Assembly: GCA_030685235.1 (NCBI GenBank)
Contig: MU839201.1
Coordinates: forward strand, 1-64,000
DNA: 64,000 bases
Direction: 5' to 3'
DNA from: Copromyces sp. CBS 386.78
Lineage: Eukaryota > Ascomycota > Sordariomycetes > Sordariales > Sordariaceae
This document shows, piece after piece, positions 1 to 13,195 of the stretch. Every line of letters begins with the position of its first letter. The first letter of the stretch is position 1. The notes beneath the pieces were generated by a model. That model worked only from the letters and a program-made list of their open reading frames with translations, was not told where the DNA came from and did no database searches. The translations under genes and the position numbers were made by a program.

Positions 1-95
1 AGAAAAAGAAAAAGAAAAAGAAAAAGAAAAAGAAAAAGAAAAAGAAAAAGAAAAAGAAAAAGAAAAAGAAAAAGAAAAAGAAAAAGAAAAAGAAA
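1..95. repeat. (AGAAAA)n microsatellite
   Basis: An uninterrupted hexanucleotide tandem AGAAAA of about 16 units opens the window and may continue upstream of it. It is followed by 45 bases of featureless A/T-rich DNA before the LINE target duplication begins. It contains no CpA on the written strand, so RIP would have spared it. Confidence 0.97.
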
Positions 96-126
96 CTAAA
101 TACAACTAAAAAAAAAATTAATTAAA

Positions 127-140
127 ATACTTATACTAAA
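127..140. repeat. Target site duplication, LINE copy 1 (left)
   Basis: ATACTTATACTAAA at 127-140 is repeated exactly at 6917-6930, flanking LINE copy 1. A 14-bp duplication without LTRs or TIRs is typical of target-primed reverse transcription by LINE elements. Confidence 0.9.
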
Positions 141-699
141 ATAATAATAGTCTTATTCCCTATATTATTTATCTATAGCGCCTTATTAGCATGGGGTACT
201 TCTCCTAGTTCTCTAAAGGAAACTATACGGCAATAAGCGCCGTCGGATGAAAATTACTAACTCCTTTCGGTTACGAATAAATTACGCCTATTCTATCTCA
301 ATTTTATTTATAGCGGTACTTACCTACCGTTTTAATAAATAAATTACTTCCCTTTTACTACTTTTAATTTAATATTAGAATAATCGAAATACTATATTCG
401 TACGCCGCTCCTTCCTCCTAAACCGCCTATAGTAATCGTCCTTTCCTTATTATTTACCCTTATTCCCGCCTTATTATTATTTTTCAAATTCCTATAATTC
501 TATTAAAGTTTGTATAAGCGTAAGGGCCTCTCCTTTCCTTCTATATAAAAACTCTTCCTTACTATTATTTTTCGAACTTTCCCTTTTTCCTTATTTAATT
601 AGCTTTTAAAATAGCGTCCTCTTTTATTAACTATATTTCCGACTATTTTTCCGGCTATACTTCTAACCTTTTAAACTTTATAATTCGTATTAATTACGG

Positions 700-3600
700 T
701 ATTACTAAGCGTAACGTCGATTTCGTCTATATAATAGATTCCCCGTTCCTTAAATTCGCCCGCTCCTTTATACCCCCTTCTTCCCCGGCGTCCGAATTTT
801 AAACCCTTATCTGGGTATTAACTTCTAACCCCGCCTTTAACCTTTTTCCCGGTTAATAAATCCTTTTTATCCTTATATTTGCCTCCCTTTCTCCTTGCTA
901 ATTATATTAATTAATATTATCCGTCGCATTCTTTATTTCTACTATAATTTAAAATTTACTAATTATATTTATAATACCCTATCTTTTAATATAATTATAT
1001 TCTATACGTTCTTTACGGAATATATTTATTATATTAATAATAAAAATAAGTTTCCTCTTGCGGTTTTCTTTTTATTTTCTTCTTTAACGTTTTTTAAAAC
1101 GCCGGTAAATAGAATATTACTTATTTTATTACTAATATAAAATATATATTAAATATTCCGTTAGGTTGCTATAATAAATATAACGCTATTTAAATTATAG
1201 TTATTATTTTATCCCGCTCTTAGAATAATATTAGTCCTTTAATTCGTCGTTTCTATAACGTTTATATCGATTTCTTTAAGGACGTACGCGAGCGCCTAAT
1301 TATAAATGGCCTCCTATACGATTTTAATATCCTTCTTTATTATTAGAATATAAAAGTCGAAAATTATTAGCGTAAAGGATATTACGAAATATTTTTAACT
1401 AATTATCTTACTATTCCCGTTTTTAATTTTAGTGGAAGAAGTATTAATATTAATTCTCTAATAATAATTAATAGCCCTATTAATCCCCTTCTAATTAATG
1501 AAAATTAGATTTAGTAGTGCTGCGAAATTATTAAGAATTAGGAATTAATATTTAATATATTCCGCGAACTCTTCGCCTACGAAGAATATTAATTAATTAT
1601 TTTAATATTACTTTCGTAATTAAGTAATTATTATAATTAGTATAATTTAATTCCTCTTCCTCTTATTTCTCTTGTATTTTCTTATTCTAGTATTATAATT
1701 AAATATATTTATAAATATTATGCAAATTTATTGTGCTACTTTCCTTTTAATTCGATTATTAAACGGTATTTATTTAATTTATTAAATTGTAATACTTACG
1801 AAAGGATTTTTTTAATTCGGATTCTATTATCCAAATAAATTTAAAATTCTTCTTTCGTCTACGGTTAATTGGCTACCGTTATTTAATAATCGGTTATCCG
1901 TAAATAATTTAGGACGATATATGCGAAAGTTTTTTTACCCGTACTATAAGAATAGATTAATGTTATAATATTTAGGACTTTCTTCTGGAAAAAGAAAGAT
2001 TAGAGGCTTATAACTTCTGTTTTTATTTAGGTAAAAAGGGAATTCTTCGTTTTAAATAATAAATATTATTTATTGTTGTTTTTTAATTATTAAATTTCTT
2101 TTTTTTTTCGTTTTGTACCGATTATATATTATTTTATAGTATTATTATTAAACTTCGAGTTAAAATCGGCGATAGTAAATTTGTATTATTAATTTAATTT
2201 AATTACTGTTATTACTAATTAATAATTATAGTACGATATTTACTCTCTTATTATTACCTCTTTCAATTACCTTTTATAGTTTATAGCGGTTAATTTTAAT
2301 ATTTATAATAAAAGCGGCTACGCCCCTATTATTAGAGGCGGACCTACTATAATTATTAAAAATTTCTCTATTAATACCTATTCCTTAGCCTACCTAATTT
2401 TAGTAGTACTGTTTTCTAATTTATTAGTAGGTAGCTAACCTTTTATTCTCTTTATTTAAATATAGTTAATTACTTAAATTATAATCCTTCGGACGAACCT
2501 TATTTAATTCGTATAAGTAAACCTTTTTTCGAAAACCTTAACCTATTTATTAAAATAGAGGTCGAATAGCGGATAAAAGGTTTCTATTTTTAAATTCTTT
2601 ACCGGCGTAGCTTTATACGCCCTAGTAATAATTTTCAAATATTTAATTTAATATTTAGCTAGCCTAATCGTTATTCTTCGTAATTTATTATAAATTTTAG
2701 TTAGTTAGTAGAAAGTTAATACTCTATATACGATTGCGTTCTGAATATATTTATTATAAATCTCTTTTATTTATATAAAAGAATAATTCTAAATTTTTAC
2801 TACTAATTATATTAATATATTTATTTATATAATTATTTTCTTTTTTATTACCTTTACGTATATTCCGTAATTAAATTTCTAATTTAATTAAACCCTAAGG
2901 AATTTAATCGATTTTATTAATTTAAATATAATTCCCCAAATTTAAAAAATTTCCGTTCTTAATTCCTTTATTTATATAAAATATATAAATTCTATTTTAT
3001 TTACTTCAAATTCTATCCCTCTCTTAATTATTTAACCCGAATAAATATCCTATATTATTTAGAGCGTCCGATAATTTTCCTTAATAATTTTAATTATTAT
3101 AATAATATTAATATTATTAGCGAAGCCGACGGTAATTGTATTTTAAATAGTAATTAACTTATAATATAATAGGGTAATAAAGAGAATAAAAAGGATTAGT
3201 AAGAAGGGGGAGCTTTATAATACGTTTACTATAATATTATAAACTTAAGAAATTTTATTATCGAAAAAAAGAGAACCTTTTCTTTTAGTAATAAAATTAT
3301 TAACCTATTAAAAGATTTATTTCGGGAATTATATTTCTTATAATATATATAAAAGCTACTTATAATTAATTCTATTAAATACGCCCTTCAAATTAAAGAA
3401 TGTAAGAAATATTATAACTTTAAATTTTTATACTATATAAACCGTATTAATAATTATTCGGACGGCGAATTTAATTAAATAGCTTACTTAATTGCCTATC
3501 TAGCCTTCCGGAAGGAGATTATATTTTTTTACTATTTATATTAACTTTTTAATTATAAAGGCTTTGAAAATTTTTCTAATATTATTTAAAAATAATATAG

Positions 3601-5300
3601 GCCGCTATACCCCGGTTAATTTTTATTATTCGGCCCTTTTTTTAAATTTTTTAAAAATAATTACTTTTATATTCTTAAATTATTAGGGGAAATATCCGAA
3701 CTGGAAATTCGCTATAGCGAAAGCTATTATCGCCTATTTAAATAGTTCTTTATATATTTTTAGAAATTTATTTAAAAATTAATCGATACCTAATACCTTA
3801 TTAAGCGCTATCTTCGAAAGGATTTCCCAAATATCCTCTTCGGTAACTAAATTATTAATAAGTACTAGGGTATCGCTATTTAATAATTAAATCCAATTTA
3901 ATAAATAGCTTATCGGGATTTCTACTTTCGGGAAGAAACGGTTAATAAAGATATTTACTTTACTACTATAATCTTCGATTTTATTCGCCCGCTCGTTTTA
4001 TTTAAAAGGTAGTAATTTTAGCGGATTTATTAAATAATAATTTCGTATCCTAGCCTACCTCTCTAATAGTTAAAGTTTATTTAAGTCTTTCGACGTATTT
4101 ATAATATAATCGTATTACTTCGCTCTCTAAATTTTTATAATAAATTTCTTCTTTTTTATTGCCGCCTTTATAAACTTTCTCTAATTTGAAGGCGTTTAAT
4201 TCCTAAATTAAACCTATTATTTCTATTATACCTCCTTCATTACTGTTTTATATTCTAAATTCTATTAGTCTATTTATTTTCCCCGATTTTTCTTTCGGTA
4301 TAGGACAAATTGTTCTATAATATTAATAAATTTGCCGTCGAATTTATTAAATTTTAATTCGAATTTTTCTATTATTTTAATCCCCTTTAGGATTAATATT
4401 CTTTTTTTTACTACTTCCTACATTTTTTCTACGTTTATTAAATTTTAATTAAATTTTTCCTCTATTTCCGCTTTCTTATTTCTTTTTCCTATTTAAATTT
4501 AAATTTTTTAGGGGTAATAGTCCGAACCCGTTTACTTATATTATTATATTTTTTAATATTTAACTTCTATACTTTATAAAACTTATATATAATCGATTAT
4601 TTTATTTTTCTCTCCTTTAATCGTATTTCCGAACTTTATTAATTCTTTACGGGGGGTAATAAAATTAAACTTCTATTGCCGTACTTATATAAATAACCTT
4701 ATAGCGTTCGAATTAGTTTTATTCTCTAAATCCTAATTGGGGTAATAAAGGTTATAATCCTTTACGGCTATATATTAGCCGGCCGGAAGTTTTTCTTTAA
4801 AAAATTCGAAGAGGGGAAACCCCTACTAATATTCTGGCGTACCTTAGAAGAAAATAGGGGAATAAATAGAGTAAATAATTATTAATTTTTATAAATTCTT
4901 TAATATTACTGTAATTTAATCTTTCCTAACCCGAAAATTTAAATCCTTTAAATTCTATTTTTTATTTACGTAAATTATTATTCTACCCTTCTTTAAATAA
5001 TTAATATTATAATATTTATTGCCTTTTAGCCGGTAAATATCCCTATTTAAATTCCTACCCAATTTTTAAATTACTATAATATTGTAAATCTCTTCCTATT
5101 CGAATAATATTTTCCTTCTTTCGTACGATTTCCCTATATTCTAATAGAGTATTTTTAATTAAATTATTAATTACCCTATAAAAAGCTTCCTTCTAATCTA
5201 ATAGTGGGCTAAGGGGGTATTATTTCTTTAAAAATAATAGTAATAGCCGAAAGCGTAATAGTAATAAAGCTAATATAAATATAATCGTTTATATTTTAAA
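700..5300 (-). pseudogene. LINE ORF2 relic: reverse transcriptase and RNase H region (approximate limits)
   Basis: The minus strand encodes the remains of the LINE polyprotein. Around 3045-3135 the frame reads VGFANN then INII and KENYRTL, which matches the RT catalytic core (F/Y-A-D-D) with both Asp codons changed to Asn by G-to-A on the coding strand. Downstream near 2580-2640 the segment ITRAYKATPVKN matches the conserved post-RT block of Tad1-type ORF2. The RNase H-like part lies below about 2300. The endonuclease domain expected at the N-terminus (about 4000-5300) could not be recognised by eye. The frame contains dozens of TAA/TAG codons that align with Gln-type positions. The real start and the ORF1/ORF2 boundary are not visible, so the limits are estimates. 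Inactive. Confidence 0.7.
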
Positions 5301-6561
5301 AGCTGGTATAAATATCTATCGGGCTTATACCTACAGATTTCAATTAAAAGCCGCCTCTAATCTTCTTAGGGCGGCCTCTTTTTCCTCTTCTTATAAATAA
5401 TCTCTCTAAAGTCGTAATTAAATAGGAATTAGAAGGGGCGTTGGAAATTATGATATCCTTTTTTAGCTTTATTATTAGCTTTAATACCAATTTAACCGGT
5501 CTTTTATAAATAATAAAATTATAAAGCCTTTTAATATAATTAATAAATACCTTCGTATAAACCGCTTTTATAAATAGGTATTTCTTTTTATTAAAAGCGA
5601 AATATTCTAACTTCCTATATAATTTATAAAAGATTAAAGAACTATTTTTATTCGAAAGGTAATTCTCTTCTCCTATACGCGGCCCTTCGTATTTAATTTT
5701 ATTATAATAGCTACAAGCGTCCTCCTAACGATAAAATCTTATTATATATCTAAAATATTAATATTTAAAGTATTATTAAGTAGAAGTTATAATTTAGAAC
5801 GGTTCGTATATATATATACCGCTATTTTAAAAGAAAAAATTCTTTTAGAAGAAAATCGTAGCCTTTACAATTGTAATTTCTATTAAAAATATTCCTCTTT
5901 CCTCCCCTTCGCGTCTCTTCTAAAATTTAGCCCGAATAATCTCTACTTCTTTATTCTTCGCCTTTATTTCTTATATAACTAATTCGGATTATTTTATATT
6001 AATACTAACTTATAGAATTCCTTTAATTAAAACGGTTACGATACTTAAGGATATAACGGCCTCTTTTTTAAAAACTGTTTTAGTTTAAATTTAATACTTC
6101 TAATATTAATCCCTAATTAATTCGTCGAAGATAATTATATAATTTCCGCTTATTACTATTTTAATAGCTACGTAAATTATTTTATATAAATTCTCCTTTA
6201 GGGCGCTTTCGACGGCCTACTTTATATTATTATTCGAACGCGTAGTAAATTCGGCGGTAATTTAAGCCCCTTTAATAGTAAGCTAGCGTTCGTAATTAGA
6301 AAGAATAAATTTTTTAATAGTAATAGTAGGTAGGTAATAGAAGGTAATATTAACCCTATCCAATAATTTCCGGATAATATTAACTTATTTCTTCGGCGCC
6401 TCTTAAACGTCTTTCTTTATTTCCTTCGAAATAAATTTCTTTAAATTGTCAATATCCTTTTTAATAATAAATTAAGCCTCGGCGGCTTTATTTACCTTAA
6501 GTATTTTAAACCTATTTTTCTTTATAAAAATTTTTACGAATTCAAAAAAGAATTCTCGAAC

Positions 6562-6813
6562 CTAGCGACGGTCGTCGGTTATTATAATAATATAATCTAT
6601 AGTCTTATTCGCTATAGCGATAAATCTCTTTATAATTTTATTATCTTCCTCCGTCTTCTCCGAAGTCTTTATAGCAAATGCGGCGTCGGGGTCGTTATAT
6701 TCTAAAATACTTTTAAAGGGGTTGTAGACGTTGTTTTCGAGCCTACTCGCACCTTTATTAATTGTTATCGGCAACGACGGCTCAATGCTATCGCTACGGT
6801 CGTTGTAAGACAT
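6562..6813 (-). pseudogene. LINE ORF1, intact N-terminal 83 codons (copy 1)
   Basis: The minus frame starts MSYNDRSDSIEPSLPI at an ATG (6811-6813) and stays open for 83 codons, ending at a stop where the more RIP-mutated part of ORF1 begins. It is acidic and polar with no domain visible here; LINE ORF1 products are RNA-binding Gag-like proteins, but no zinc knuckle falls in this piece. The start is supported by copy 2, where the same position is ATA (60436-60438) and the flanking 5' UTR is conserved. The readable part coincides with a GC-richer zone covering the first ~100 codons and the 5' UTR. It is not a free-standing gene. Confidence 0.7.
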
Positions 6814-6916
6814 TGCGGAGGGGGTAAATGACCTTCTTGAGTCGATTGCCGTTGTCGGTTTTCGTTTTGGAGCACTTCCTGACCAGAAATCGGCGTTTCC
6901 GGTTTCGGCGTCGTTT
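6814..6916 (-). promoter_or_regulatory. LINE 5' UTR / internal promoter island spared by RIP
   Basis: About 100 bases between the 5' end of the LINE and the ORF1 ATG are GC-richer than the rest of the element and nearly identical to 60439-60545 of copy 2. LINEs carry their promoter inside the 5' UTR, so this is the likely promoter; that role is inference. No TATA element is evident. Confidence 0.45.
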
Positions 6917-6930
6917 ATACTTATACTAAA
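6917..6930. repeat. Target site duplication, LINE copy 1 (right)
   Basis: Exact repeat of 127-140, directly after the conserved LINE 5' terminus (GGCGTCGTTT on the plus strand). Confidence 0.9.
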
Positions 6931-7351
6931 GTAAGGAGATACTAGGCTTATAATAAATAGTATTATAATATTTAATCGAATAAAATTAATAAAAATTAAC
7001 TAAAAATATAGGGTATATATTTATATTCAAATTTATAGAAAATCTCCCAGCTTGGGCGAATGGGTGTTTCACTATCTTCCGTGGGCATAATTAAGCTCCG
7101 CTTAAGAAAACACTATTTTTATATCACCCCCCCTTATAAAGAAGACTTATTTATAAATCGTACTTCATTTGTATATAATCCTTTATAAGCTGCGGAATCC
7201 TAAAGATTTTAATAGTTCGTTATCTTCATACTCCTCCCATTCGTTATTTAATTAATATATTAAACGCTTAAGGGTTTTTATAATATTTAGGTTAATTTTA
7301 TAGAATTCTTAAAATAGCTTCGGAGTATATTTAAAATTAGAGGTAGGCTAG
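6931..7351. other. AT-rich intergenic spacer, nothing recognised
   Basis: Degenerate DNA between LINE copy 1 and the first Gypsy LTR. A less AT-rich patch lies at 7045-7130, but I see no frame, repeat or structure in it that I can name. Confidence 0.5.
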
Positions 7352-7554
7352 TATTATAGGATTAGCCTATAACATGCCCACCCTACACCGACCCTTAGAT
7401 ATACCATACTTAAAATTATAGCATAGTCACGTACAGGGTCATATGCGCGCACGGACTAGCCTTCCAAGGCTCTCGCCCATATAGCCAATCTTCCGCATAC
7501 ATCCTTCCTTCCTCTCCTTTGTACAATAACATATATCCTACCCTACCCCTAATA
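7352..7554 (+). repeat. 5' LTR of Gypsy element 2
   Basis: The segment begins TATTATAGGATTAGCC and ends CTACCCCTAATA. The same ends, before RIP, are seen on the LTRs of the complete Gypsy element at 15824-22940 (read on its coding strand: TATCACAGGGT and ACCCGTGATA). The middle of the LTR is different, so this is a related but distinct family. It lies just upstream of a plus-strand gag/pol, as expected for a 5' LTR. No matching 3' LTR exists in the window and the left target duplication cannot be identified. Confidence 0.6.
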
Positions 7555-7739
7555 GTACCTCGCCTCGTAATAAATTTTTTTTACCTCACTATCGTACTAC
7601 GCGCGTTCAAGGGAAATAAAATCAAAAACTAATCCGCTATTCCAAAATTACATCCGCAATCAAAAGACTCGACCCTACGAACGGGGCAAGCAAAGATTCG
7701 GTCGCAAATATTACGACTCAAGCCAAATAATACGATATA

Positions 7740-9400
7740 AACATCAACTTTATTTCTTTTTCCTTCTTATACCTATTAATTAAAATAGTACATTCAAAAA
7801 AACTACGGTATTTATATTAATTTAATAATTAATAACGGACCAGCTATAAATTATTACTAACAATTTTATCGTAGTAACCGCTATTAGGGCTCTTCAAACT
7901 TCCAATATTAACCTTATAAACTAAATAATTTATAATACCTTGGCTAAAATACTTACAAACCTCAATAACAATCCTAATACCCGCCCGCTCCTTATCTGCT
8001 TATATTATAAATTACGCCTTTATACTTACTTCAATCCCTATATTCCGCAATATTATCCTCGCCTTAAATTATTTCATTTCTAATAATATAATCGAAGCCT
8101 ACATATATACTTAAAGAGCTAAGGAGGATCTTATTAAATCCTACTAAGAAGTCGATCATTTAAATACCCAAAATACCAAATTCTAATAAGGGATTAACGA
8201 ATTTAAACAATCCTTTAACAATTTTAAAACCAATATTTTTAAATCCTTCTAAAAATAGAGGAACAAGTACGCCGAAACTATTAATAAAGTCTATACTTAA
8301 TTTAAATAAACCCGAAATATTAAAATACTATTTATCGTTATATCAATTATAAAAGCTAGTAGTAGCGGCTATAGGTCGGTATAATTATATACGTATATTA
8401 CTTTATTTAATAGTAAACGTACTACCTAATTAGAAAAGGCTAAGAAATACCGCTCTTAACGTATAAAAATTAAATTATACTAAATTAACGAACTTACTTA
8501 CTTTTCCTTTAAACTTAAATGTTTCTCGTATATCGCTAAATACTTTAAAGAACTTCCTTTTTCAATTATCGAATTCTAATTAACTAATATCTTCGAATAT
8601 TCTACTAATAATACTAAATAAAAATAAAAGACTATTATAAATCTTTTTAAAGAATTCAATAATAAATATAATAATTCCAACCTTACCATTATCATTCGTC
8701 GCGAACTCAACAATTAGAAAATAATTAAAAATATACGCTAATCCACTTTCGAAGACCATTTTATTATCTTTATCGACTAATATAATATAAATAACGCTAT
8801 AAAAATATATTACTTTCGTAATAAGATTAATAAAATTATCCACAATACTATCGTTTACTAATACCCGCTTTTAACGAATAACAATTATACTAAATAATTC
8901 GAAATAACCCGCTCATTAGCCTAAAATTCCGAAGATAACGTTTACCGTAAGAAATTTACTAATTCGTTTTATAAATTGTCTTCTACTAATAATAATAATA
9001 TTACCTCTTTTTCGGAGTAGCTCGTTAACTAAAGCAGTAATACAATAGACTTTAATTCTATATCCGCTACCAATATTACTATATACGGTATAATTTCTTA
9101 AAAGGTCTTTAAATACTATATAAAGACTAAAGCTTGCACCCGCTATAATCGCAAAAAATATTTTTCCGCTATATATTATAATCGTATTAATTTTAATAAG
9201 GACCCCCCTATTTGTACCCGTAGCGGTCGCGGCGGTTGCGGCGGTAGAAGCGGCGGTAGAAGCGGTAGTAAAAGCGGTAATAATAATAATTCCGCTCTTT
9301 AATAGGGCTAGTACGGCTACGGCTAATAGGGCTACGGCTAATAGTATTAAGTCAACGCTATAAACGCTTAAGCGGCTAATAATAATACTACGGCACTATA
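7740..9400 (+). pseudogene. Gypsy-2 gag relic
   Basis: Degenerate plus-strand coding region between the 5' LTR and pol. Near its end (9140-9300) it reads a Cys/Tyr-Asn segment (CTRYNRKKYF) that may be a ruined zinc knuckle, followed by a Gly/Arg/Ser-rich tract (GRGGCGGRSGGRSG, 9220-9290) and a repeated YGYGQ-type tail (9300-9340) if in-frame TAA/TAG are read as former Gln codons. Gly-rich and Gln-rich tails after the nucleocapsid are common in fungal Gypsy Gag proteins. The N-terminal capsid part is only inferred from position. Confidence 0.5.
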
Positions 9401-9479
9401 ATATTAATAAGCCCCAGTCCCCGCGTACGTCCCCGGCTTCGTCGGCCCTATCTAAGGTAACAAAACCGGTTATATCAAT

Positions 9480-12400
9480 TAGTAGGGAAATATATAACTT
9501 CTAAACTAAATTATAATTAGAGGTAATTATCTATAAAATAAATATAGAAGTAAGAGGGTATCCTTATATAATTAAATATAATTGAAATTTATAGATCTTC
9601 TATAGATAGCCGTCTAATTTATTAAACTTCTTTATTTAATTATTCGACGGATTATATAAAGTATGTTATTTAAATTTGGTCGATAATAGTTATATTATCT
9701 TAAATTTCATTAATAAATATTTCACTTATTATTACTAATTCCCTTTTTATATATGTATAATACTTAAAATTTTATACTTCGCTAATGGAAGCCCTACTAA
9801 AAGTAATATTATTCATTTTATAAAATGTATAATAAATATTAGCCCCTATTTTAAAATTATTAATTTACTTATTTATAATTTTGTAGAAAATAATTTAATT
9901 ATTCTAAACCACCTATAATTAATTTACTATTCACTAAACATTTTTTAACCTTACAATTCCTTCTAATTTATTATAATTTACGAAGGATACAGTTGCTTCC
10001 TAAAGGGAATCCTAAATCATAAACAAAGAATCTTTATAATTAGCCTTACCATTTAACCTAATACAATAAATACGAAGTTAGTATTCTAGAAGGCTATTTA
10101 CGAAAAGGTCCTAAATAAAGGGGAATTAAATGCCGAACTATAAACGGATATCCTATACCGTATTTCCATCTTTATAATTATAAAATAAGCGGCCTACTAA
10201 CGATTTAATTATTTTCGTAATTAGATCACTTATTATTTAAAGAGTTTTATAATTAATAAAAAATTAGTAAGCCCTAGCTAAATTATTATATTTAATATAA
10301 TTCCTTATAGTATAATCCCCCTTCTTTTATTAAGGATAATCCTAATACTATACCGGGTAATTAGAATATTCTACGCTGCTATTATAAACTACCGAATTTA
10401 CATCCGTCGCTTCTATATCTTAATTAAACCTATTAACCCCAACGATATTAAAGAAATATTTACCGCCGCCTTTAATTAATTAATAGAAAAATATACATTC
10501 TAAGTTATTTATACTATACAGGCTAATATAACCGAAGATATTAAATATATATTAGAGGAAAATAAATTAGTAAAAAAACATAACGTTTTAAACCCGTCTA
10601 TCCTTAATAATAAATTTATATTAGAAATAATTAAAAAAATCTTTACAAGTAGAAGATAGAAATATAAGAAGTTCTTTAGTAATAATTTTCACTATTAGAT
10701 TAATAGTCTGGCGGGTAAAAGTAATATAATTATTTTAAAGGTAATTAAGGTTTTTAATTCTATTACAATTATTAGTACGGATAACAATTTCCCCTGGTAC
10801 AAGGAAGTTATCGATTAGTACTTTACTACTAATAATATTACCTTCCGTAAAATAATTTTTAAAAACATTATTAAATTCTATAAGAAAGTAAATAAATTGC
10901 CTAAAACTAACGCTTAAATTTAAACTAAACTTCTTCAAGAATATTAGTATTATATGAATACTTTTCATTAAGAAGGGGCCGAAACCTTACCCCCGTCCCA
11001 TTCCTACAACTTTAAAATCGAATTCCGCTTAAGAACTATACCTCTAGCTATTCGCGGACACGGCTTTAATTCCGACAAATTTAGCATTTTTAAGAAATAA
11101 ATTAATAATATACTTTAGAAGAAGTTTATTCGACTATTATAATTAGAAACTTCCGCCCCAGTCCTTCTGGTAAAGAAATTAAAAAGCGGAATCCGCATTT
11201 ATATAAATTACTACAAGATTAATAACGTTATTCTTAAATTACAGTATTTATTACTACTAATTAAAAAAAATTTCAACGTAATTTATTATATCAAGATTTT
11301 TATTAAGTTCGACGTTATTACCACCTTTAATTATATTTATATTAAAGAGGGGTACGAATAGTTCACGGTTTTTATAATATAGTTTAACCTATTCAAACTA
11401 TTAATAATTGTATTTAATTTATAAAACGCTTCCAGGGCTTTCTAGAATTATATTAATAATATCCTTTACAATATTTTCAACATTTATACAACCGCTTATT
11501 TTAACAACATTTTTATTTATTCTAACAATATTAAAAATTACGAGCGGTACATTAACGATATTTTTAATCGCTTAACTAAAGCAAGTCTTAGCGTCGATAT
11601 CGATAAGTGCGAATTTTATATTATACATACAAAATATTTAGGCTTTATTATTATACCAAGAAGTATTAAAATAGATCTAAATAAGGTTAAGGCTATTACG
11701 AATCAAGTAATCCCCTAGTCTAAGAAATCCTTATAATCCTTCTTAAATTTCGTAAATTTCTATTACCGTTTTATTAAAAATTTCTTAATAATAGCGAGAC
11801 CACTATATAAATTTACCAAGAAAGACGCTATATAATTATAGTCCTTAATATATAATTCTACGTTTAAAGCTTTAAAATAGGTTTTTACTAGCGGACCCGT
11901 TTTGAAGATATATAATTAGTCTAAGAAAATAGTAGTTAAAATTAATACTTCCAATTAGGCTATAAGTAATATGTTTTTTTAATACGGTAATAACAGTGTT
12001 TTTTACTTAGTCGCCTACTTTTCTTCTAAATATATAGTTTAAAAGTATAATTATAATATATATAATGAAGAGTTATTTACTATTATTAAAGTACTAGAAG
12101 AATAAAAATTAGAATTCGAAAGAGCTTAGTAGCCTTTCAATATTTTAACGGATTATAAAAACTTCTAAATATTTATAATTAATAAGTAATTTACTTAATA
12201 TTATATAAAGTAGTCCTAATTATTATTATAATTTAATTTCTTAATTAAATATACCCCGGGCTCGTAAAATTTTCGCTTTAATACTTTTAATTATAAATCT
12301 AACAATTACCCTACTAATATTAATAATAGCCACTTAATAGCCCGTTAATATACTTTTTTAAACCTTGCTTAATTCGAAGAAGGGTACTTGGACGACCCTT

Positions 12401-13195
12401 CGGACTTCTCCCTTCGCTTAATAAGTAATTACAATAATAAATCTATCGACGATATTATCCTAAATAGTTACGAAACTTCCGTATTCCTCTAAGAAGTAAT
12501 ATTTTTCTTTATAGATCTTACTTATAGGTAATAAACCCCCAATATTAAAAAGGTCTTTTATAAAGTATTTGTAAAATACTAGGTAACTAATAATAATATT
12601 ACCAAGTAGCATAATAAGGGATTATCGACCTTTACAATAAGGAATTCCAATTCGTCCTTATTAATCGTTAATATAATTCCCCTAACGCAGGGCACCCTAA
12701 CTATAATATAATTTATAACTTTCTTTAATACAATTTCTACTAGGAAAGGATAATTTATAATATTAGAGTTTTTTATAAAACCTATTTCCCTTATACTAAA
12801 ATAAAATTTTTAAAATAAAATTCCGCCGGTTTATTTAAACCTTTTAAAGTTTCGTTCGCCCTATAGAAAAATATTTCTATTAATTACATTACTCCGCTAC
12901 TATTAGACATCTACTTTAATTAAACTTTTAAATATATCGCCGTTATTATTAACTATTTAATTAAAATACATTATTATATCCTAACAATTATATTAGAAGC
13001 CGAAGAATTATTTAACCGCTTTATTGACCGGGTATATTACCTTTATAACTTATCCAATACAATCCTTTCTAATTATAGTACGTAATTCGTTTCGCATTTC
13101 TAAAATACCTTATATAAACGGCTAACCATTACCTACAAATTAACCTCCGCTTTCCACCCCTAGACCAATACTTAAACCGAATATTGGAATTACTA
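9480..13195 (+). pseudogene. Gypsy-2 pol relic: RT, RNase H, integrase core
   Basis: The plus frame reads a Ty3/Gypsy polymerase. The RT catalytic box is YFNN followed by IFIYSNN (11497-11508, expected YLDD-ILIYS), and a downstream block reads KCEFY then YLGFII. The RNase H domain follows at about 11900-12200 (VKINTSNQAISNMFF; KYNYNIYNEELFTIIKVLEE; LTDYKNFQ), then a linker. The integrase core lies at about 12740-13190, in a second frame after an apparent indel, with STQFVSHF and SAFHPQTNTQTE as hallmarks of the catalytic core. Catalytic Asp codons are mutated to Asn (YLDD to YFNN) and stops are TAA/TAG at Gln positions. Integrase is cut off after the HPQT block; a chromodomain, if ever present, is absent. 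Confidence 0.85.

Larger units (their letters stand above)
141..6916 (-). mobile_element. Tad1-like LINE retrotransposon, copy 1, full length, RIP-inactivated
   Basis: A 6.8-kb non-LTR element read on the minus strand, with its 5' end at 6916 and its 3' end at 141 (minus-strand terminus a short TAT/TTAT repeat). Its limits come from the 14-bp target duplication and from copy 2 (35529-60545), which starts and stops at the same internal bases. In order on the minus strand it carries a GC-richer 5' UTR (6814-6916), ORF1 from an ATG at 6813, then ORF2 with a reverse transcriptase whose catalytic box reads FANN (3113-3124, expected F/YADD), and a post-RT RNase H-like part around 1900-2700. The RT-end block near 2600 reads ITRAYKATPV, as in fungal Tad/I-type LINEs. 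Nearly every frame is broken by TAA/TAG, the RIP pattern. The 3' 100 bases (141-240) are unusually well conserved between copies. Confidence 0.9.
7352..13195 (+). mobile_element. Ty3/Gypsy element 2, plus strand, 3'-truncated
   Basis: 5' LTR (7352-7554), gag (about 7740-9400), then protease/RT/RNase H/integrase (about 9480-13195) in Gypsy order, all on the plus strand and all riddled with RIP stops. The element stops in the integrase core at about 13195, where an oppositely oriented gag begins; the rest of integrase and the 3' LTR are missing. This looks like a truncated or rearranged copy rather than a nested insertion, since no counterpart of its 3' end is found elsewhere in the window. Confidence 0.8.

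Noticed and set aside
895..1140. 81-codon plus-strand open frame
   Set aside because: Lies antisense to LINE ORF2; Ile/Tyr/Phe-rich composition is that of random AT-rich sequence.
8580..8843. 87-codon minus-strand open frame
   Set aside because: Antisense to the Gypsy-2 gag relic; no protein pattern.
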